The notes under the pieces were generated by a model that searched no databases, had not been told where the DNA came from, and saw nothing but the letters and a program-made list of their open reading frames with translations. A program made the position numbers and the translations under genes. From the NCBI GenBank assembly GCA_902465155.1, contig CABQLY010000011.1, positions 4,182 through 68,181 of the forward strand: 64,000 nt of DNA, in the 5' to 3' direction. The stretch comes from an uncultured Oscillospiraceae bacterium (GTDB lineage: Bacteria; Bacillota; Clostridia; Oscillospirales; Acutalibacteraceae). Shown here one piece after another: positions 32,796-41,251 of the stretch (position 1 is its first letter; every line of letters starts with the position of its first letter).

Positions 32796-33992
32796 ATGAA
32801 AATATTAGTGGTAAACGCCGGCAGCTCTTCGCTAAAATACCAATTAATAGATATGTCGAACGAGGCGGTTTTGTGCAAGGGCAACTGCGAGCGCATTGGC
32901 ACCGACGGCAAGTACACCCACAAGGTACCCGGCCGCGAGCCCGAAAAGCAGGCCTACAGCCTGCCAACCCACAACGAGGCCATTAAGCTGGTGCTAAGCC
33001 TTTTAACCGACCCGCAAAAGGGCGTTATTAAAAGCGTAGAGGTAATTGACGCGGTTGGCCACCGCATTGCGCACGGCGGGGAAAAGTACCGCAGCTCTAC
33101 GGTAATTAATAACGAGGTTTTGCAGTATTTAGAGGGCATTGTGCCTATTAACCCGCTGCACGGCCCGCCGGCTATTGCGGGTATTCGCGCCTGCATGGCG
33201 CAAATGCCGGGCAAGCTGCAGGTTGGCGTGTTTGATACCGGGTTTTATGGCGATATTCCCGATTACCGCTACATTTACCCCCTGCCGCTAAAATATTACA
33301 CCGAGCAAAAAATTCGCCGCTACGGCTTTCACGGCACCTCCCACCGCTATGTTACCGCCCGGGCAGCCGAGCTGGTTGGCAAAAATTTAAACAGCCTTAA
33401 AATGATTACCTGCCATTTAGGCAACGGCTCCTCGGTAACCGCCACGCAGGGCGGCAAGGCCATTGATACCTCCATGGGCTTTACCCCGCAGGAGGGGGTT
33501 GTTATGGGCACCCGCTCCGGCTCTTTTGACCCGACGGTGCTAACCTACATTATGAAGCAGGAGGGACTGACCCCCGACCAGGCCGAGGACCTAATTAATA
33601 AAAAATCGGGCCTCTTGGGGCTTACCGGAATTTCGAACGACGCGTACGATATTCAAAAGGCGGCCGCGGCGGGGAACGAAACGGCCCGCCTGGCCCAAAA
33701 AATTGTGGCCAACAGCGTTAAAAAGCTTATTGGCTCTTACTTTGCAGAGCTAAACGGGTTAGATGTTTTGGTATTTACGGCCGGAATTGGCGAGTTCGAC
33801 GAGGATATTCGCCGCCTAACCTGCAGCGATTTAGAGGCCTTGGGCATTAAAATTAATTTGGAAAAGAACGACCACGCCCCGCGCGGGGAGGAGTTTGAGC
33901 TCACCTCCCCCGGCGCCAAGGTGCGCACCTTTATTATTCCAACCAACGAAGAATTAATGATTGCCCGCGACACGGCCGCGTTGATTAAATAA
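32796..33992 (+). CDS. ackA: Acetate/propionate kinase
   Basis: A 398-residue member of the ASKHA acetate kinase family, which makes ATP from an acyl phosphate. It has the VNAGSSSLKY phosphate motif, GHRIAHGGEKY, RYGFHGTSHRY, CHLGNGSSV and FTAGIGE. Length is normal and no encapsulation helix is present, so it probably works in the cytosol. Placed between the regulator and the aldehyde dehydrogenase, it fills the role of PduW, converting propionyl phosphate to propionate plus ATP. AAGGAG lies before the ATG. Confidence 0.94.
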   Translation: MKILVVNAGSSSLKYQLIDMSNEAVLCKGNCERIGTDGKYTHKVPGREPEKQAYSLPTHNEAIKLVLSLLTDPQKGVIKSVEVIDAVGHRIAHGGEKYRSSTVINNEVLQYLEGIVPINPLHGPPAIAGIRACMAQMPGKLQVGVFDTGFYGDIPDYRYIYPLPLKYYTEQKIRRYGFHGTSHRYVTARAAELVGKNLNSLKMITCHLGNGSSVTATQGGKAIDTSMGFTPQEGVVMGTRSGSFDPTVLTYIMKQEGLTPDQAEDLINKKSGLLGLTGISNDAYDIQKAAAAGNETARLAQKIVANSVKKLIGSYFAELNGLDVLVFTAGIGEFDEDIRRLTCSDLEALGIKINLEKNDHAPRGEEFELTSPGAKVRTFIIPTNEELMIARDTAALIK

Positions 33993-34007
33993 AAGGGGAA
34001 GTTTGTT

Positions 34008-35462
34008 ATGGCAGAACTAAATGCACAGCAAATAGAGCAAATTGTAAAGCAGGTGCTAACCGGGTTAGAAAACGCCGGACAAAGCAAGCCCGCCGCGGCC
34101 TACAGCAGCACCGCGTACAACGGCCGCCCGTTTATTGGCATTTACAGCGATATGAACGAGACTATTGAAAACGCCAACAACGGCTACAAGGCCGTAAGGG
34201 CAATGTCGGTAGAGCAGCGCGAAAAAATTATTACCGCTATTCGCGAGCTTACCCGCGCCGAGGCCGGCATTTTGGCCGAAATGGGCGTTGCCGAAACCGG
34301 CATGGGTAAGGTTGAGCACAAGCGCTTAAAGCACCTTTTGGTGGCCGAAAAAACCCCCGGAACCGAGGATATTGTTGCCGAGGCTAAAACCGGCGACCAC
34401 GGTCTTACTTTAACCGAATGCGCGCCGTTTGGCGTTGTAGGGGCCATTACCCCCAGCACCAACCCCAGCGAAACGGTTATTTGCAACAGCATTGGCATGG
34501 TGGCGGCCGGCAACGGTGTGGTGTTTAATCCGCACCCCGGCGCTATTTGCACTTCAAACTACGCGGTAGATTTAGTGAACCGCGCCAGCGCCATGGCCGG
34601 CGGCCCTAAGGTGCTGGTAACCTCTATGGATATTCCTACCATGGAATCGGCTAAAATTATGTACGCGCACCCGCTGATTCGCCTGTTGGTTTGCACCGGC
34701 GGCCCGGGCGTTGTGCGTTCGGTGCTTTCCTCCGGCAAAAAGGCCATTGGCGCCGGCGCCGGCAACCCGCCCGTTATTGTAGACGACACAGCCGACATTG
34801 TAAAAGCCGGTAAAGATATTATTGACGGCTGCACCTTTGATAATAACCTGCCCTGCATTGCCGAAAAGGAAGTTTTTGTATTTAACAATGTAAAGCAGCA
34901 GCTTATTGCCGAAATGCTGAAAAACGGCGCAATTATGATCTCGGCTGCCGAGGCCGACGCATTGGCTAAGGTTGTTTTGGTAGAAAAAACCGATAAAAAC
35001 GGCAACACCAAAAAGGTGGTAAACCGCAAATGTGTTGGGCGCGACGCCGATGTGCTGCTGGCCATGATCGGCAAGCAGGCCGGAAAGGATATTCGCTGCA
35101 TTATTTGCGAAACCGGGTTTGACCACCCCTTTGTGCAAAACGAGCTGATGATGCCCATTTTGCCGATTGTAGGGGTAAATAACATTGACGAAGCTATTGA
35201 CCTGGCCGTTAAGGCCGAGCATGGCAACCGCCACACCGCGCACATGCACTCTAAAAATATTGATCACCTTTCCCGCTTTGCGCAGGCAATAGAAACCACC
35301 ATTTTTGTTAAAAACGCGCCCTCCTACGCCGGAATCGGCTTTGGCGGCGAGGGGCACACCACCTTTACCATTGCCGGCCCCACCGGCGAGGGCATTACCT
35401 CGGCCCGCAGCTTTACCCGTAAGCGCCGCTGCGTTATGGCCGACCATTTTAGAATTATTTAA
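34008..35462 (+). CDS. pduP: CoA-acylating propionaldehyde dehydrogenase (PduP-like)
   Basis: A 484-residue aldehyde dehydrogenase that oxidises propionaldehyde to propionyl-CoA with NAD. An encapsulation-type helix (QQIEQIVKQVLTGL) and a short linker occupy residues 1-35. The catalytic Cys283 lies in DNNLPCIAEKE, and GAITPSTNPSET and GAGAGNPPV are cofactor-binding segments of the PduP/EutE family. AAAGGGG precedes the ATG. It lies directly upstream of PduL and PduQ homologues, which complete the aldehyde dismutation. The 139-base gap that follows holds no gene. Confidence 0.94.
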   Translation: MAELNAQQIEQIVKQVLTGLENAGQSKPAAAYSSTAYNGRPFIGIYSDMNETIENANNGYKAVRAMSVEQREKIITAIRELTRAEAGILAEMGVAETGMGKVEHKRLKHLLVAEKTPGTEDIVAEAKTGDHGLTLTECAPFGVVGAITPSTNPSETVICNSIGMVAAGNGVVFNPHPGAICTSNYAVDLVNRASAMAGGPKVLVTSMDIPTMESAKIMYAHPLIRLLVCTGGPGVVRSVLSSGKKAIGAGAGNPPVIVDDTADIVKAGKDIIDGCTFDNNLPCIAEKEVFVFNNVKQQLIAEMLKNGAIMISAAEADALAKVVLVEKTDKNGNTKKVVNRKCVGRDADVLLAMIGKQAGKDIRCIICETGFDHPFVQNELMMPILPIVGVNNIDEAIDLAVKAEHGNRHTAHMHSKNIDHLSRFAQAIETTIFVKNAPSYAGIGFGGEGHTTFTIAGPTGEGITSARSFTRKRRCVMADHFRII

Positions 35463-35601
35463 ACCGCAGCACAGCAAAAATCAACGCAAAAATAAAGCCA
35501 AAACCGCTAAGGTGGTTGTTTTTGCGCGGCGGTGTTAAAACAACCGGCAATTGGCAAGCCCCTTTGTTTTAACCGCCGGCTAACGGTTTGGAGGAGTACA
35601 C

Positions 35602-36240
35602 ATGGAACTAAACGCCGCGGCCATTGCAGCCGCTGTTATGAAAGCCTTGCAGGAGCAAACCGGCGAGGGTACAATTCCGGTTGGTATTTCTAACCGCCAC
35701 ATTCACCTAACCCGGCAGGATGTTGAAACGCTGTTTGGCAAGGGCTACAGCCTAACCCCGCTGAAAGACCTTTCGCAGCCCGGGCAGTACGCCTGCAAAG
35801 AGCAGCTTACCATTGTTGGCCCCAGCCTGCGCCCCATTGAAAAGGTGCGGGTTTTAGGCCCGGAGCGCAAAGCCTCGCAGGTTGAAATTTCCCGTACCGA
35901 CGCATACCTTTTAAAGGTAAAGCCCCCGGTGCGCGAAAGCGGCAAAATTGCCGGCTCTGCCCCGATTACCATTATTGGCCCTAAAGGGGTTGTTACGTTA
36001 AGCGAGGGCTGCATTATTGCCAACCGCCACATTCACATGAGCCCCGAGGATGGCGCCCGCTTTGGCGTGAAAGATAACGATTATGTAACCGTAGACGCCT
36101 TTGGCGAACGCCGCACCCGTTTTTTTGATGTACAGGTGCGGGTAGACCCGAATTTTAGGCTGGAAATGCACTTAGATACCGACGACGCCAACGCCGCCGG
36201 TTTAGCAAGCGGCGCAAAGGTTGCCATTGTAAAGGAATAA
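35602..36240 (+). CDS. pduL: PduL phosphate propanoyltransferase
   Basis: A 212-residue PduL that exchanges CoA for phosphate on propionyl-CoA, recycling CoA inside the compartment. An N-terminal encapsulation-type helix (LNAAAIAAAVMKALQEQ) precedes two related beta-barrel domains. Each carries the zinc-binding N-R-H-I-H motif: SNRHIHLT near residue 32 and ANRHIHMS near residue 142. GGAGGAG lies before the ATG. The gene for the iron alcohol dehydrogenase follows after 3 bases. All family features are present. Confidence 0.95.
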   Translation: MELNAAAIAAAVMKALQEQTGEGTIPVGISNRHIHLTRQDVETLFGKGYSLTPLKDLSQPGQYACKEQLTIVGPSLRPIEKVRVLGPERKASQVEISRTDAYLLKVKPPVRESGKIAGSAPITIIGPKGVVTLSEGCIIANRHIHMSPEDGARFGVKDNDYVTVDAFGERRTRFFDVQVRVDPNFRLEMHLDTDDANAAGLASGAKVAIVKE

Positions 36241-36243
36241 TTC

Positions 36244-37374
36244 ATGAACAGATTTAAAATTAAAACCGAGGTTCGGTTTAATAAAAACGCGTTAGATACG
36301 CTGCGGGAGTTTAAAAACGCCGCCGTGGTGATTGTAACCGATAAATTTATGGCCTCCTCCGGGTTGCTGCAAAAAATTACCGACCGGCTGGAAAACTGCG
36401 CCATAACGGTTTTTGACGGCATTTTGCCCGACCCCACCACCGAGCTGATTGCCGCCGGGCTAAAGGTTGTTTTAAAAGCGCAGGCGCAAATTGTTATTGC
36501 GCTGGGCGGCGGCTCGGCAATTGACGCGGCAAAGTCTATGGTATTTATGGCCGAGCGCAGCACCGGGCGCGACCTTACCTTAGTGGCCATTCCAACCACC
36601 AGCGGCACCGGCTCCGAGGTTACGCAATTTGCCGTTGTAACCGATGTTGCCGAGAACCGCAAATACCCCTTAGTAGATGAGGGGCTGCTGCCCGACCTTG
36701 CTATTTTAGACCCGGAGCTGGTAGTAACCGCGCCGCCCTCGGTAACGGCCGATACGGGGTTAGATGTTATTACCCACGCGTTTGAGGCGCTGGTTTCGGT
36801 AAACGCCAGCGACGCTACCGACGCTTTGGCCGAAAAGGCCCTGCTGTTGGCGTTTCGTTACCTGCCGTTTGCCTTTAAGCACGGCGATAATATAGAAGCG
36901 CGGGAGAAAATGCACAGCGCCTCCTGCTTAGCGGGCATGGCGTTTAACGACGCCGGATTAGGCTTAAACCACGGCATTGCCCACGCGCTGGGCGCAAAAT
37001 TTCACATTCCGCACGGCCGGGCCAATGCTTTGGTGCTGCCGCATGTTATTCGCTACAACGCGCACCTGCGCGCCTGCTTTGGCGACCACCCTACCGAGGC
37101 CGCCCGCCGCTACGCCGATATGGCCCTAAAGCTGGGCTTGCCGCACGATAATGTTCGCATTGCGGTAGAGGCGTTAATAGACGAAATTAAGTTTATGATG
37201 CGCCGCATGGAGCGCCCTGCCACTTTGTGGGACGCCGGCGTTATCCGCAGCGATTTTGAGGCCGCGAAAGAGGATTTAATAAAAGCCGCGCTGAATGACG
37301 CCTGCACGGCCACCAACCCGCGCAAAGCCACACCGGAGGATGTTGCCATGCTGCTGGGCAAAATTACCCCGTAA
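36244..37374 (+). CDS. pduQ: Iron-containing 1-propanol dehydrogenase (PduQ-like)
   Basis: A 376-residue group III alcohol dehydrogenase that reduces propionaldehyde to propanol and regenerates NAD for the aldehyde dehydrogenase. It shows the NAD-binding GGGSAIDAAK, PTTSGTGSEVT, and iron-binding histidines in GLNHGIAHALGAKFHIPHG. There is no clear N-terminal encapsulation helix. It is the last gene of the microcompartment locus and is followed within 25 bases by a terminator. Confidence 0.92.
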   Translation: MNRFKIKTEVRFNKNALDTLREFKNAAVVIVTDKFMASSGLLQKITDRLENCAITVFDGILPDPTTELIAAGLKVVLKAQAQIVIALGGGSAIDAAKSMVFMAERSTGRDLTLVAIPTTSGTGSEVTQFAVVTDVAENRKYPLVDEGLLPDLAILDPELVVTAPPSVTADTGLDVITHAFEALVSVNASDATDALAEKALLLAFRYLPFAFKHGDNIEAREKMHSASCLAGMAFNDAGLGLNHGIAHALGAKFHIPHGRANALVLPHVIRYNAHLRACFGDHPTEAARRYADMALKLGLPHDNVRIAVEALIDEIKFMMRRMERPATLWDAGVIRSDFEAAKEDLIKAALNDACTATNPRKATPEDVAMLLGKITP

Positions 37375-37396
37375 ATTTTTTTACCGCAAAACCTTT

Positions 37397-37443
37397 ACCG
37401 CCGCCTTGGCCAAAGGGCAACGCCCCTGCCGCGGCGGTTTTTT
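37397..37443 (+). terminator. Terminator at the end of the microcompartment locus
   Basis: ACCGCCGC (37397-37404) pairs with GCGGCGGT (37431-37438) around a looped GC-rich centre, followed by T6. Confidence 0.75.
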
Positions 37444-37452
37444 GCGGCTTGG

Positions 37453-37481
37453 TTGACAAATTTTTGCAAAAAGAGTATACT
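37453..37481 (+). promoter_or_regulatory. Promoter of the CPA2 antiporter gene
   Basis: TTGACA (37453-37458) and TATACT (37476-37481) separated by 17 bases, starting 10 bases after the locus terminator. Confidence 0.75.
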
Positions 37482-37538
37482 AAATAGCGGTTAATTGCAG
37501 CGGCGCCGGGAAGGGCCGTTTAAGGGAAGCGTAAAAGA

Positions 37539-38747
37539 ATGAACTACACACTGTTTTTAGATTTAGCCTTAATTATTTTTGCCGCAAAGCTGTTGGGCGT
37601 TTTGGCCAATAAGGTGCATATTCCCCAAGTTGTTGGGGAAATTATTGCCGGCTTTTTAATTGGCCCGAATTTGCTGGGGCTGGTTGCTAAAAGCGATTTA
37701 ATTACCTATATGTCGGAGCTGGGCGTTATTATGCTTATGTTTATTGCCGGGCTGGAGACCGATTTAAAAGAAATTAAGCGTTCCGGCGCCGTTTCGCTTT
37801 TTGTGGCGGCAATGGGGGTGCTGTTCCCGCTGGTGTTGGGGTTCTTGCTTTACAGCTGCTTTTACGGCTTTTCGCCCATTGGCTCTAAGGGGTTTATTGA
37901 AGGGGTTTTTATTGGCACCATTATTACGGCAACCTCGGTTGGCATTACGGTAGAGGTACTGCGCGAGCTGGGGCGGCTGAAGGGCAAGGTTGGTACCGTT
38001 ATTTTAAGCGCTGCAATTATAGACGATGTAATTGGCATTGTGCTGCTTACCTTTGTTTCCAGCATGAGCGATACCAGCGTAAAGCCCTTAACCGTTTTGT
38101 GGAAAACCGCCTTGTTTTTTATTTTTTGCATTGGGGCGGGCTACTTAATTTACCGCCTGTTCCGTTTTTTAGACGCCAAATATCCGCACCGCCGCCGAGT
38201 GCCAATTTTTAGCTTTGCGTTTTGCCTGTTTTTGGCCTATGTGGCCGAGCATTTTTTTGGCATTGCCGATATTACCGGCGCTTATGTAGCCGGGGTGATT
38301 TTTTGCAATATTAAAGACGCCGATTACATTGCCCGCCGGGTAGATATTAGCTCTTACATGATATTTGGCCCCATTTTTTTTGCCGGTATTGGCATTAAAA
38401 TGTCTTTGCGGGGAATAGATACTTCGGTGTTGCTGTTTTCGGCCTGCTTTGTGCTGGTGGCGCTGCTGGGCAAAATTTTGGGCTGCGGGCTGGCGGCAAG
38501 GCTAAGCGGCTTTAAGGGCAAGGACAGTCTTCGCGTGGGGGTTGGCATGATGGCCCGGGGCGAGGTTGCCCTTATTGTTGCCCAAAAGGGGCTGGCAGCC
38601 GGCGTAATTCCCGAAAAGTTTTTTACCGGGGTTATTTTGCTTATTATTGTTTCGTCGGTTATTACGCCCATTCTTTTGCGCATTTTGTACCGGGGCGAAA
38701 AAACCGAGGAACCCGAAAAACCGGCTCAAGCTGCCACAAAGGCTTAA
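37539..38747 (+). CDS. CPA2 family cation/proton antiporter
   Basis: A 402-residue membrane protein of the KefB/NapA-like monovalent cation:proton antiporter-2 family, with about 12 transmembrane segments. Family segments include HIPQVVGEIIAGFLIGP, ELGVIMLMFIAGLETD and AAIIDDVIGIVLL, in which the double Asp is the ion-binding centre of electrogenic members. The protein lacks the C-terminal TrkA-N domain of Kef channels and ends with an Ala/Lys/Pro-rich tail (EEPEKPAQAATKA). That tail appears to have been longer: Lys-rich pentapeptide repeats continue beyond the stop. The exchanged ion (Na or K) is unknown. Confidence 0.88.
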   Translation: MNYTLFLDLALIIFAAKLLGVLANKVHIPQVVGEIIAGFLIGPNLLGLVAKSDLITYMSELGVIMLMFIAGLETDLKEIKRSGAVSLFVAAMGVLFPLVLGFLLYSCFYGFSPIGSKGFIEGVFIGTIITATSVGITVEVLRELGRLKGKVGTVILSAAIIDDVIGIVLLTFVSSMSDTSVKPLTVLWKTALFFIFCIGAGYLIYRLFRFLDAKYPHRRRVPIFSFAFCLFLAYVAEHFFGIADITGAYVAGVIFCNIKDADYIARRVDISSYMIFGPIFFAGIGIKMSLRGIDTSVLLFSACFVLVALLGKILGCGLAARLSGFKGKDSLRVGVGMMARGEVALIVAQKGLAAGVIPEKFFTGVILLIIVSSVITPILLRILYRGEKTEEPEKPAQAATKA

Positions 38748-38864
38748 GGTTGCCAATTTTAAGGCCATTAAGTTTAAGACTACCAAGAGCCGAAAGCTGT
38801 TAATCCTAAAGCCGACGAATTTAAGGCGGCCAAGCTTAAGGTCGCTAAGCTTAAGGCTGCCAAA
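38743..38864 (+). repeat. Degenerate 15-bp repeats after the antiporter gene
   Basis: Six units like CTTAAGGCTGCCAAG: three at 38743-38787 and three at 38820-38864, with 32 unrelated bases between. Translated, each unit reads (L/F)-K-(V/A/T)-(A/I/T)-K, but the two halves are in different frames. Only the second half is in frame with the antiporter, whose stop lies in the first unit. This looks like a decayed Lys/Ala-rich tail. The remaining bases to the infC promoter show no gene. Confidence 0.75.
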
Positions 38865-38977
38865 AATGTCGCTTAAATTTGCCCCAAAAGGTGTGCTTTT
38901 AAAGGGTGTTTAAAGGCAAAATTGGCTTTTAAGCGCTTTTTAGCCGTTTTAATTGGCTAAATTTTTAAAATTTGGCC

Positions 38978-39006
38978 TTGACAAGGGCAGTGCAGTTTGG
39001 TATAAT
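38978..39006 (+). promoter_or_regulatory. Promoter of the infC-rpmI-rplT operon
   Basis: TTGACA (38978-38983) and TATAAT (39001-39006), both consensus, with a 17-base spacer. Confidence 0.85.
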
Positions 39007-39165
39007 ACTTTGGTAATAAAGCAGAACATCTTTGCCGTTCTCACCCTAGGGCGCAGCCTCACGGGTTAATAGTCCTTAGCCTTTGCAGGGCTAATTGGGT
39101 GTGTTTTCAGCACGGGCGGCAATTGGGCTGTCCGTGCTTTAATTTTATTTTTGGAGGTGCTTATC
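39007..39165 (+). promoter_or_regulatory. infC leader with a transcription attenuator
   Basis: A leader of about 150 bases. TTAGCC (39076-39081) pairs with GGCTAA (39089-39094), and AGCACGG (39109-39115) pairs with CCGTGCT (39132-39138) followed by TTAATTTTATTT, a terminator just before the ribosome site. This is the arrangement of the L20-type leader of infC operons in Firmicutes, where L20 promotes premature termination. The class is inferred from position and layout. Confidence 0.65.
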
Positions 39166-39684
39166 ATTAGCATTAAAGAGTTAACCATCAACGAGGCGAT
39201 CCGTGAAAAAGAGGTTCGTGTGATTGACACCGACGGCTCTCAGCTTGGCATTTTAAAAATTGCCGACGCGCTGAACGCCGCCTATGCGAAGGATCTGGAT
39301 CTGGTTTGTATTTCTCCCAACGCGAAACCGGTTGTTTGCAAAATAATGGATTACGGCAAGTACCGTTTTGAGCAAACCAAGCGCGAAAAAGAGGCTAAGA
39401 AAAACCAACGCATTATTGAGGTTAAAGAGATCCGCCTGGGCCTGAGCATTGATGTACACGACTTTGAAACAAAGGGCCGCCACGCCAAGCGCTTTTTGCA
39501 AGAAGGCAACAAGGTCAAGGTTTCTATCCGCTTTCGCGGGCGGGAGCTGGGCCACCCCGAAATCGGGCTGGAGACCATGAAGCGTTTTGCCGAATTTTGC
39601 GCAGAGTTTTCGGTAATAGAAAAACCGGCGAAGATGGAAGGCCGCAATATGCTAATGTTTTTAGCACCCAAGCCAACGAAGTAA
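39166..39684 (+). CDS. infC: Translation initiation factor IF-3 (AUU start)
   Basis: A protein of about 172 residues that keeps the ribosomal subunits apart and checks the start codon. It begins SIKELTINEAIREKEVRVID, with the linker KKNQRIIEVKEIRL and the C-terminal domain FLQEGNKVKVSIRFRGRELGH, and it ends MFLAPKP. No ATG, GTG or TTG is usable: the only TTG and GTG (39151, 39157) lie inside the GGAGGTG ribosome site. The ATT at 39166, 6 bases after it, is the best start. An AUU start is known in enterobacterial infC and lets IF-3 limit its own synthesis. Confidence 0.9.
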   Translation: MSIKELTINEAIREKEVRVIDTDGSQLGILKIADALNAAYAKDLDLVCISPNAKPVVCKIMDYGKYRFEQTKREKEAKKNQRIIEVKEIRLGLSIDVHDFETKGRHAKRFLQEGNKVKVSIRFRGRELGHPEIGLETMKRFAEFCAEFSVIEKPAKMEGRNMLMFLAPKPTK

Positions 39685-39706
39685 GCATTTAAGGAGGATT
39701 TTTAAA

Positions 39707-39904
39707 ATGCCTAAACTAAAATCAAATTCCGGCGCTAAAAAAAGATTTAAGGTGACCAAAAACGGTAAGATCAAATGCGGTCACGCCTACAAATCTCACA
39801 TCTTAAACAAAAAAACCACCAAGCGTAAAAGAAACCTGCGTAAGGTAGTAGTGGTAGACGCAACCAGCGTTGCAAAGGTTAAAAAAATGATCCCTTACAA
39901 ATAA
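39707..39904 (+). CDS. rpmI: 50S ribosomal protein L35
   Basis: A 65-residue, strongly basic ribosomal protein. It has the L35 pattern PKLKSNSGAKKRFKVTKNGKIK, HILNKKTTKRKRNLRK and the end MIPYK. AAGGAGG lies before the ATG. It is the second gene of infC-rpmI-rplT, 22 bases after infC, and is expected to share the leader-based L20 control. Confidence 0.97.
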   Translation: MPKLKSNSGAKKRFKVTKNGKIKCGHAYKSHILNKKTTKRKRNLRKVVVVDATSVAKVKKMIPYK

Positions 39905-39959
39905 GGGCTAACCGCAACAAACAAAATTAATTGAAACCGAACAACGGAGGTAACATAAA

Positions 39960-40316
39960 ATGGCACGAGTAAAAGGCGCTATGGCTACGCGCAAAAGAAG
40001 AAAAAAGGTATTAAAGCTTTCCAAGGGTTACTTTGGTGCAAAATCTAAGCTGTTTAAAACCGCAAAAGAAGCAGTTATGAAATCCGGCAACTATGCCTAC
40101 ATTGGCCGCCGCTTAAAAAAGCGCGATTTTCGCCGCTTGTGGATTACCCGTATTTCTGCTGCCGCTAAAATGAACGGCATGAATTATTCCACCTTTATGA
40201 ACGGGCTGAAAAAAGCCGGTGTTGAAATGAACCGCAAAATGCTTGCCGAAATTGCCGTTCATGACGCTGCTGCTTTTACCTCTTTAGCCGAAACCGCAAA
40301 GGCTGCCTTAAAATAA
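39960..40316 (+). CDS. rplT: 50S ribosomal protein L20
   Basis: A 118-residue ribosomal protein needed early in 50S assembly, and the usual repressor of this operon. It shows ARVKGAMATRKRRKKVLKLSKGYFG, RDRDF-type KKRDFRRLWITRI and MNGLKKAGVEMNRKMLAEIAV. Length is normal. ACGGAGG precedes the ATG. A terminator hairpin follows. Confidence 0.97.
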   Translation: MARVKGAMATRKRRKKVLKLSKGYFGAKSKLFKTAKEAVMKSGNYAYIGRRLKKRDFRRLWITRISAAAKMNGMNYSTFMNGLKKAGVEMNRKMLAEIAVHDAAAFTSLAETAKAALK

Positions 40317-40325
40317 TAAAACACT

Positions 40326-40357
40326 GCCCGGGTAACGCTTTGCTCGGGCGTTTTTTT
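40326..40357 (+). terminator. Terminator after rplT
   Basis: GCCCG (40326-40330) and CGGGC (40345-40349) with weaker inner pairing, followed by G and T7. Confidence 0.65.
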
Positions 40358-40480
40358 CTGTTTTGGGCAGCGGTTTTGCGGCCTGTTTTAAAGCCTTTGG
40401 CACGGGTTGTTTTGTAAAAGTCTGCAAAAGCCGGGCCTGCATTTTTAGCCGGTTAAAACAAAATTAAAGGGTGAGGGTTT

Positions 40481-41251
40481 ATGATAACCGCAAAAAACAA
40501 CAGCCGCGTAAAGCAGGTGGCCTTGCTTTGCGCCTCGGCCGCCAAGCGGGCCGAAAGCGGCCTGTTTGTGCTGGAGGGCAGCCGCCTTTGCAGCGAGCTG
40601 CTGCGGGAAAATTTTGCCGTGCAGGAGCTGTACTACACCGCAGCCGCAGCGCAAAAAAACGCCGCGCTTTTGCAAAGGCTTTGCCAAAAGGCGGCGTTTT
40701 ACACCGAGGTTTCGGAGCCGGTTTTTGCCAAAATGGCCGATACCAAAAACCCCCAGGGAATTTTGTGCGTTGTTAAAATACCCGCCCCGGTAAATAAACT
40801 GCCAAGCGGCCGTTACCTTGCCTTTGAGCAGGTTAGCGACCCGGGCAACCTGGGTGCCGCCGCCCGCACGGCCGACGCGCTGGGCTTTGCCGGCTTAATT
40901 TTAACCCAAAACGGGGTAGACCCTTACTCCCCAAAAGCAATGCGGGCCTCTATGGGCGCGTTGCTGCGGCTGCCGCTTTACACGGTGCAAAATTTAAGCG
41001 CTGCGCTGCCGCAATTTAAAAGCCAAGGCTTTGTGGTAAGCGGAACGGTGGTAGAAAAAAACGCCGAGCCTATTACAAAGGTGCAGTTTACGAAAAACGA
41101 GATTGCCGTAATTGGCAACGAGGCAAACGGAATGACCGAGGCGGCACGGCAATGCTGCGACCGGCTTATTACCATTCCAATGGCGGGCAGGGCAGAATCT
41201 TTAAACGCGGCGGTTGCGGCCGCTATTGTAATGTGGGAGATGTGTAAATGA
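40481..41251 (+). CDS. TrmH/SpoU family RNA 2'-O-ribose methyltransferase
   Basis: A 256-residue SPOUT methyltransferase. The N-terminal 95 residues form an L30e-like RNA-binding domain (SGLFVLEGSRLCSELL). The C-terminal part has the three SpoU motifs: SDPGNLGAAARTADALGF, AVIGNEANGM and IPMAGRAESLNAAVAAAI. Relatives close to this one modify 23S rRNA, but the exact target is not evident. It overlaps the dprA gene by 4 bases (ATGA). GGGTGAGGG precedes the ATG. Confidence 0.9.
   Translation: MITAKNNSRVKQVALLCASAAKRAESGLFVLEGSRLCSELLRENFAVQELYYTAAAAQKNAALLQRLCQKAAFYTEVSEPVFAKMADTKNPQGILCVVKIPAPVNKLPSGRYLAFEQVSDPGNLGAAARTADALGFAGLILTQNGVDPYSPKAMRASMGALLRLPLYTVQNLSAALPQFKSQGFVVSGTVVEKNAEPITKVQFTKNEIAVIGNEANGMTEAARQCCDRLITIPMAGRAESLNAAVAAAIVMWEMCK

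Noticed and set aside
34559..35477. Two long minus-strand frames (228 and 301 codons) opposite the aldehyde dehydrogenase
   Set aside because: The plus-strand gene has all catalytic motifs; these frames are codon-bias shadows without ribosome sites.
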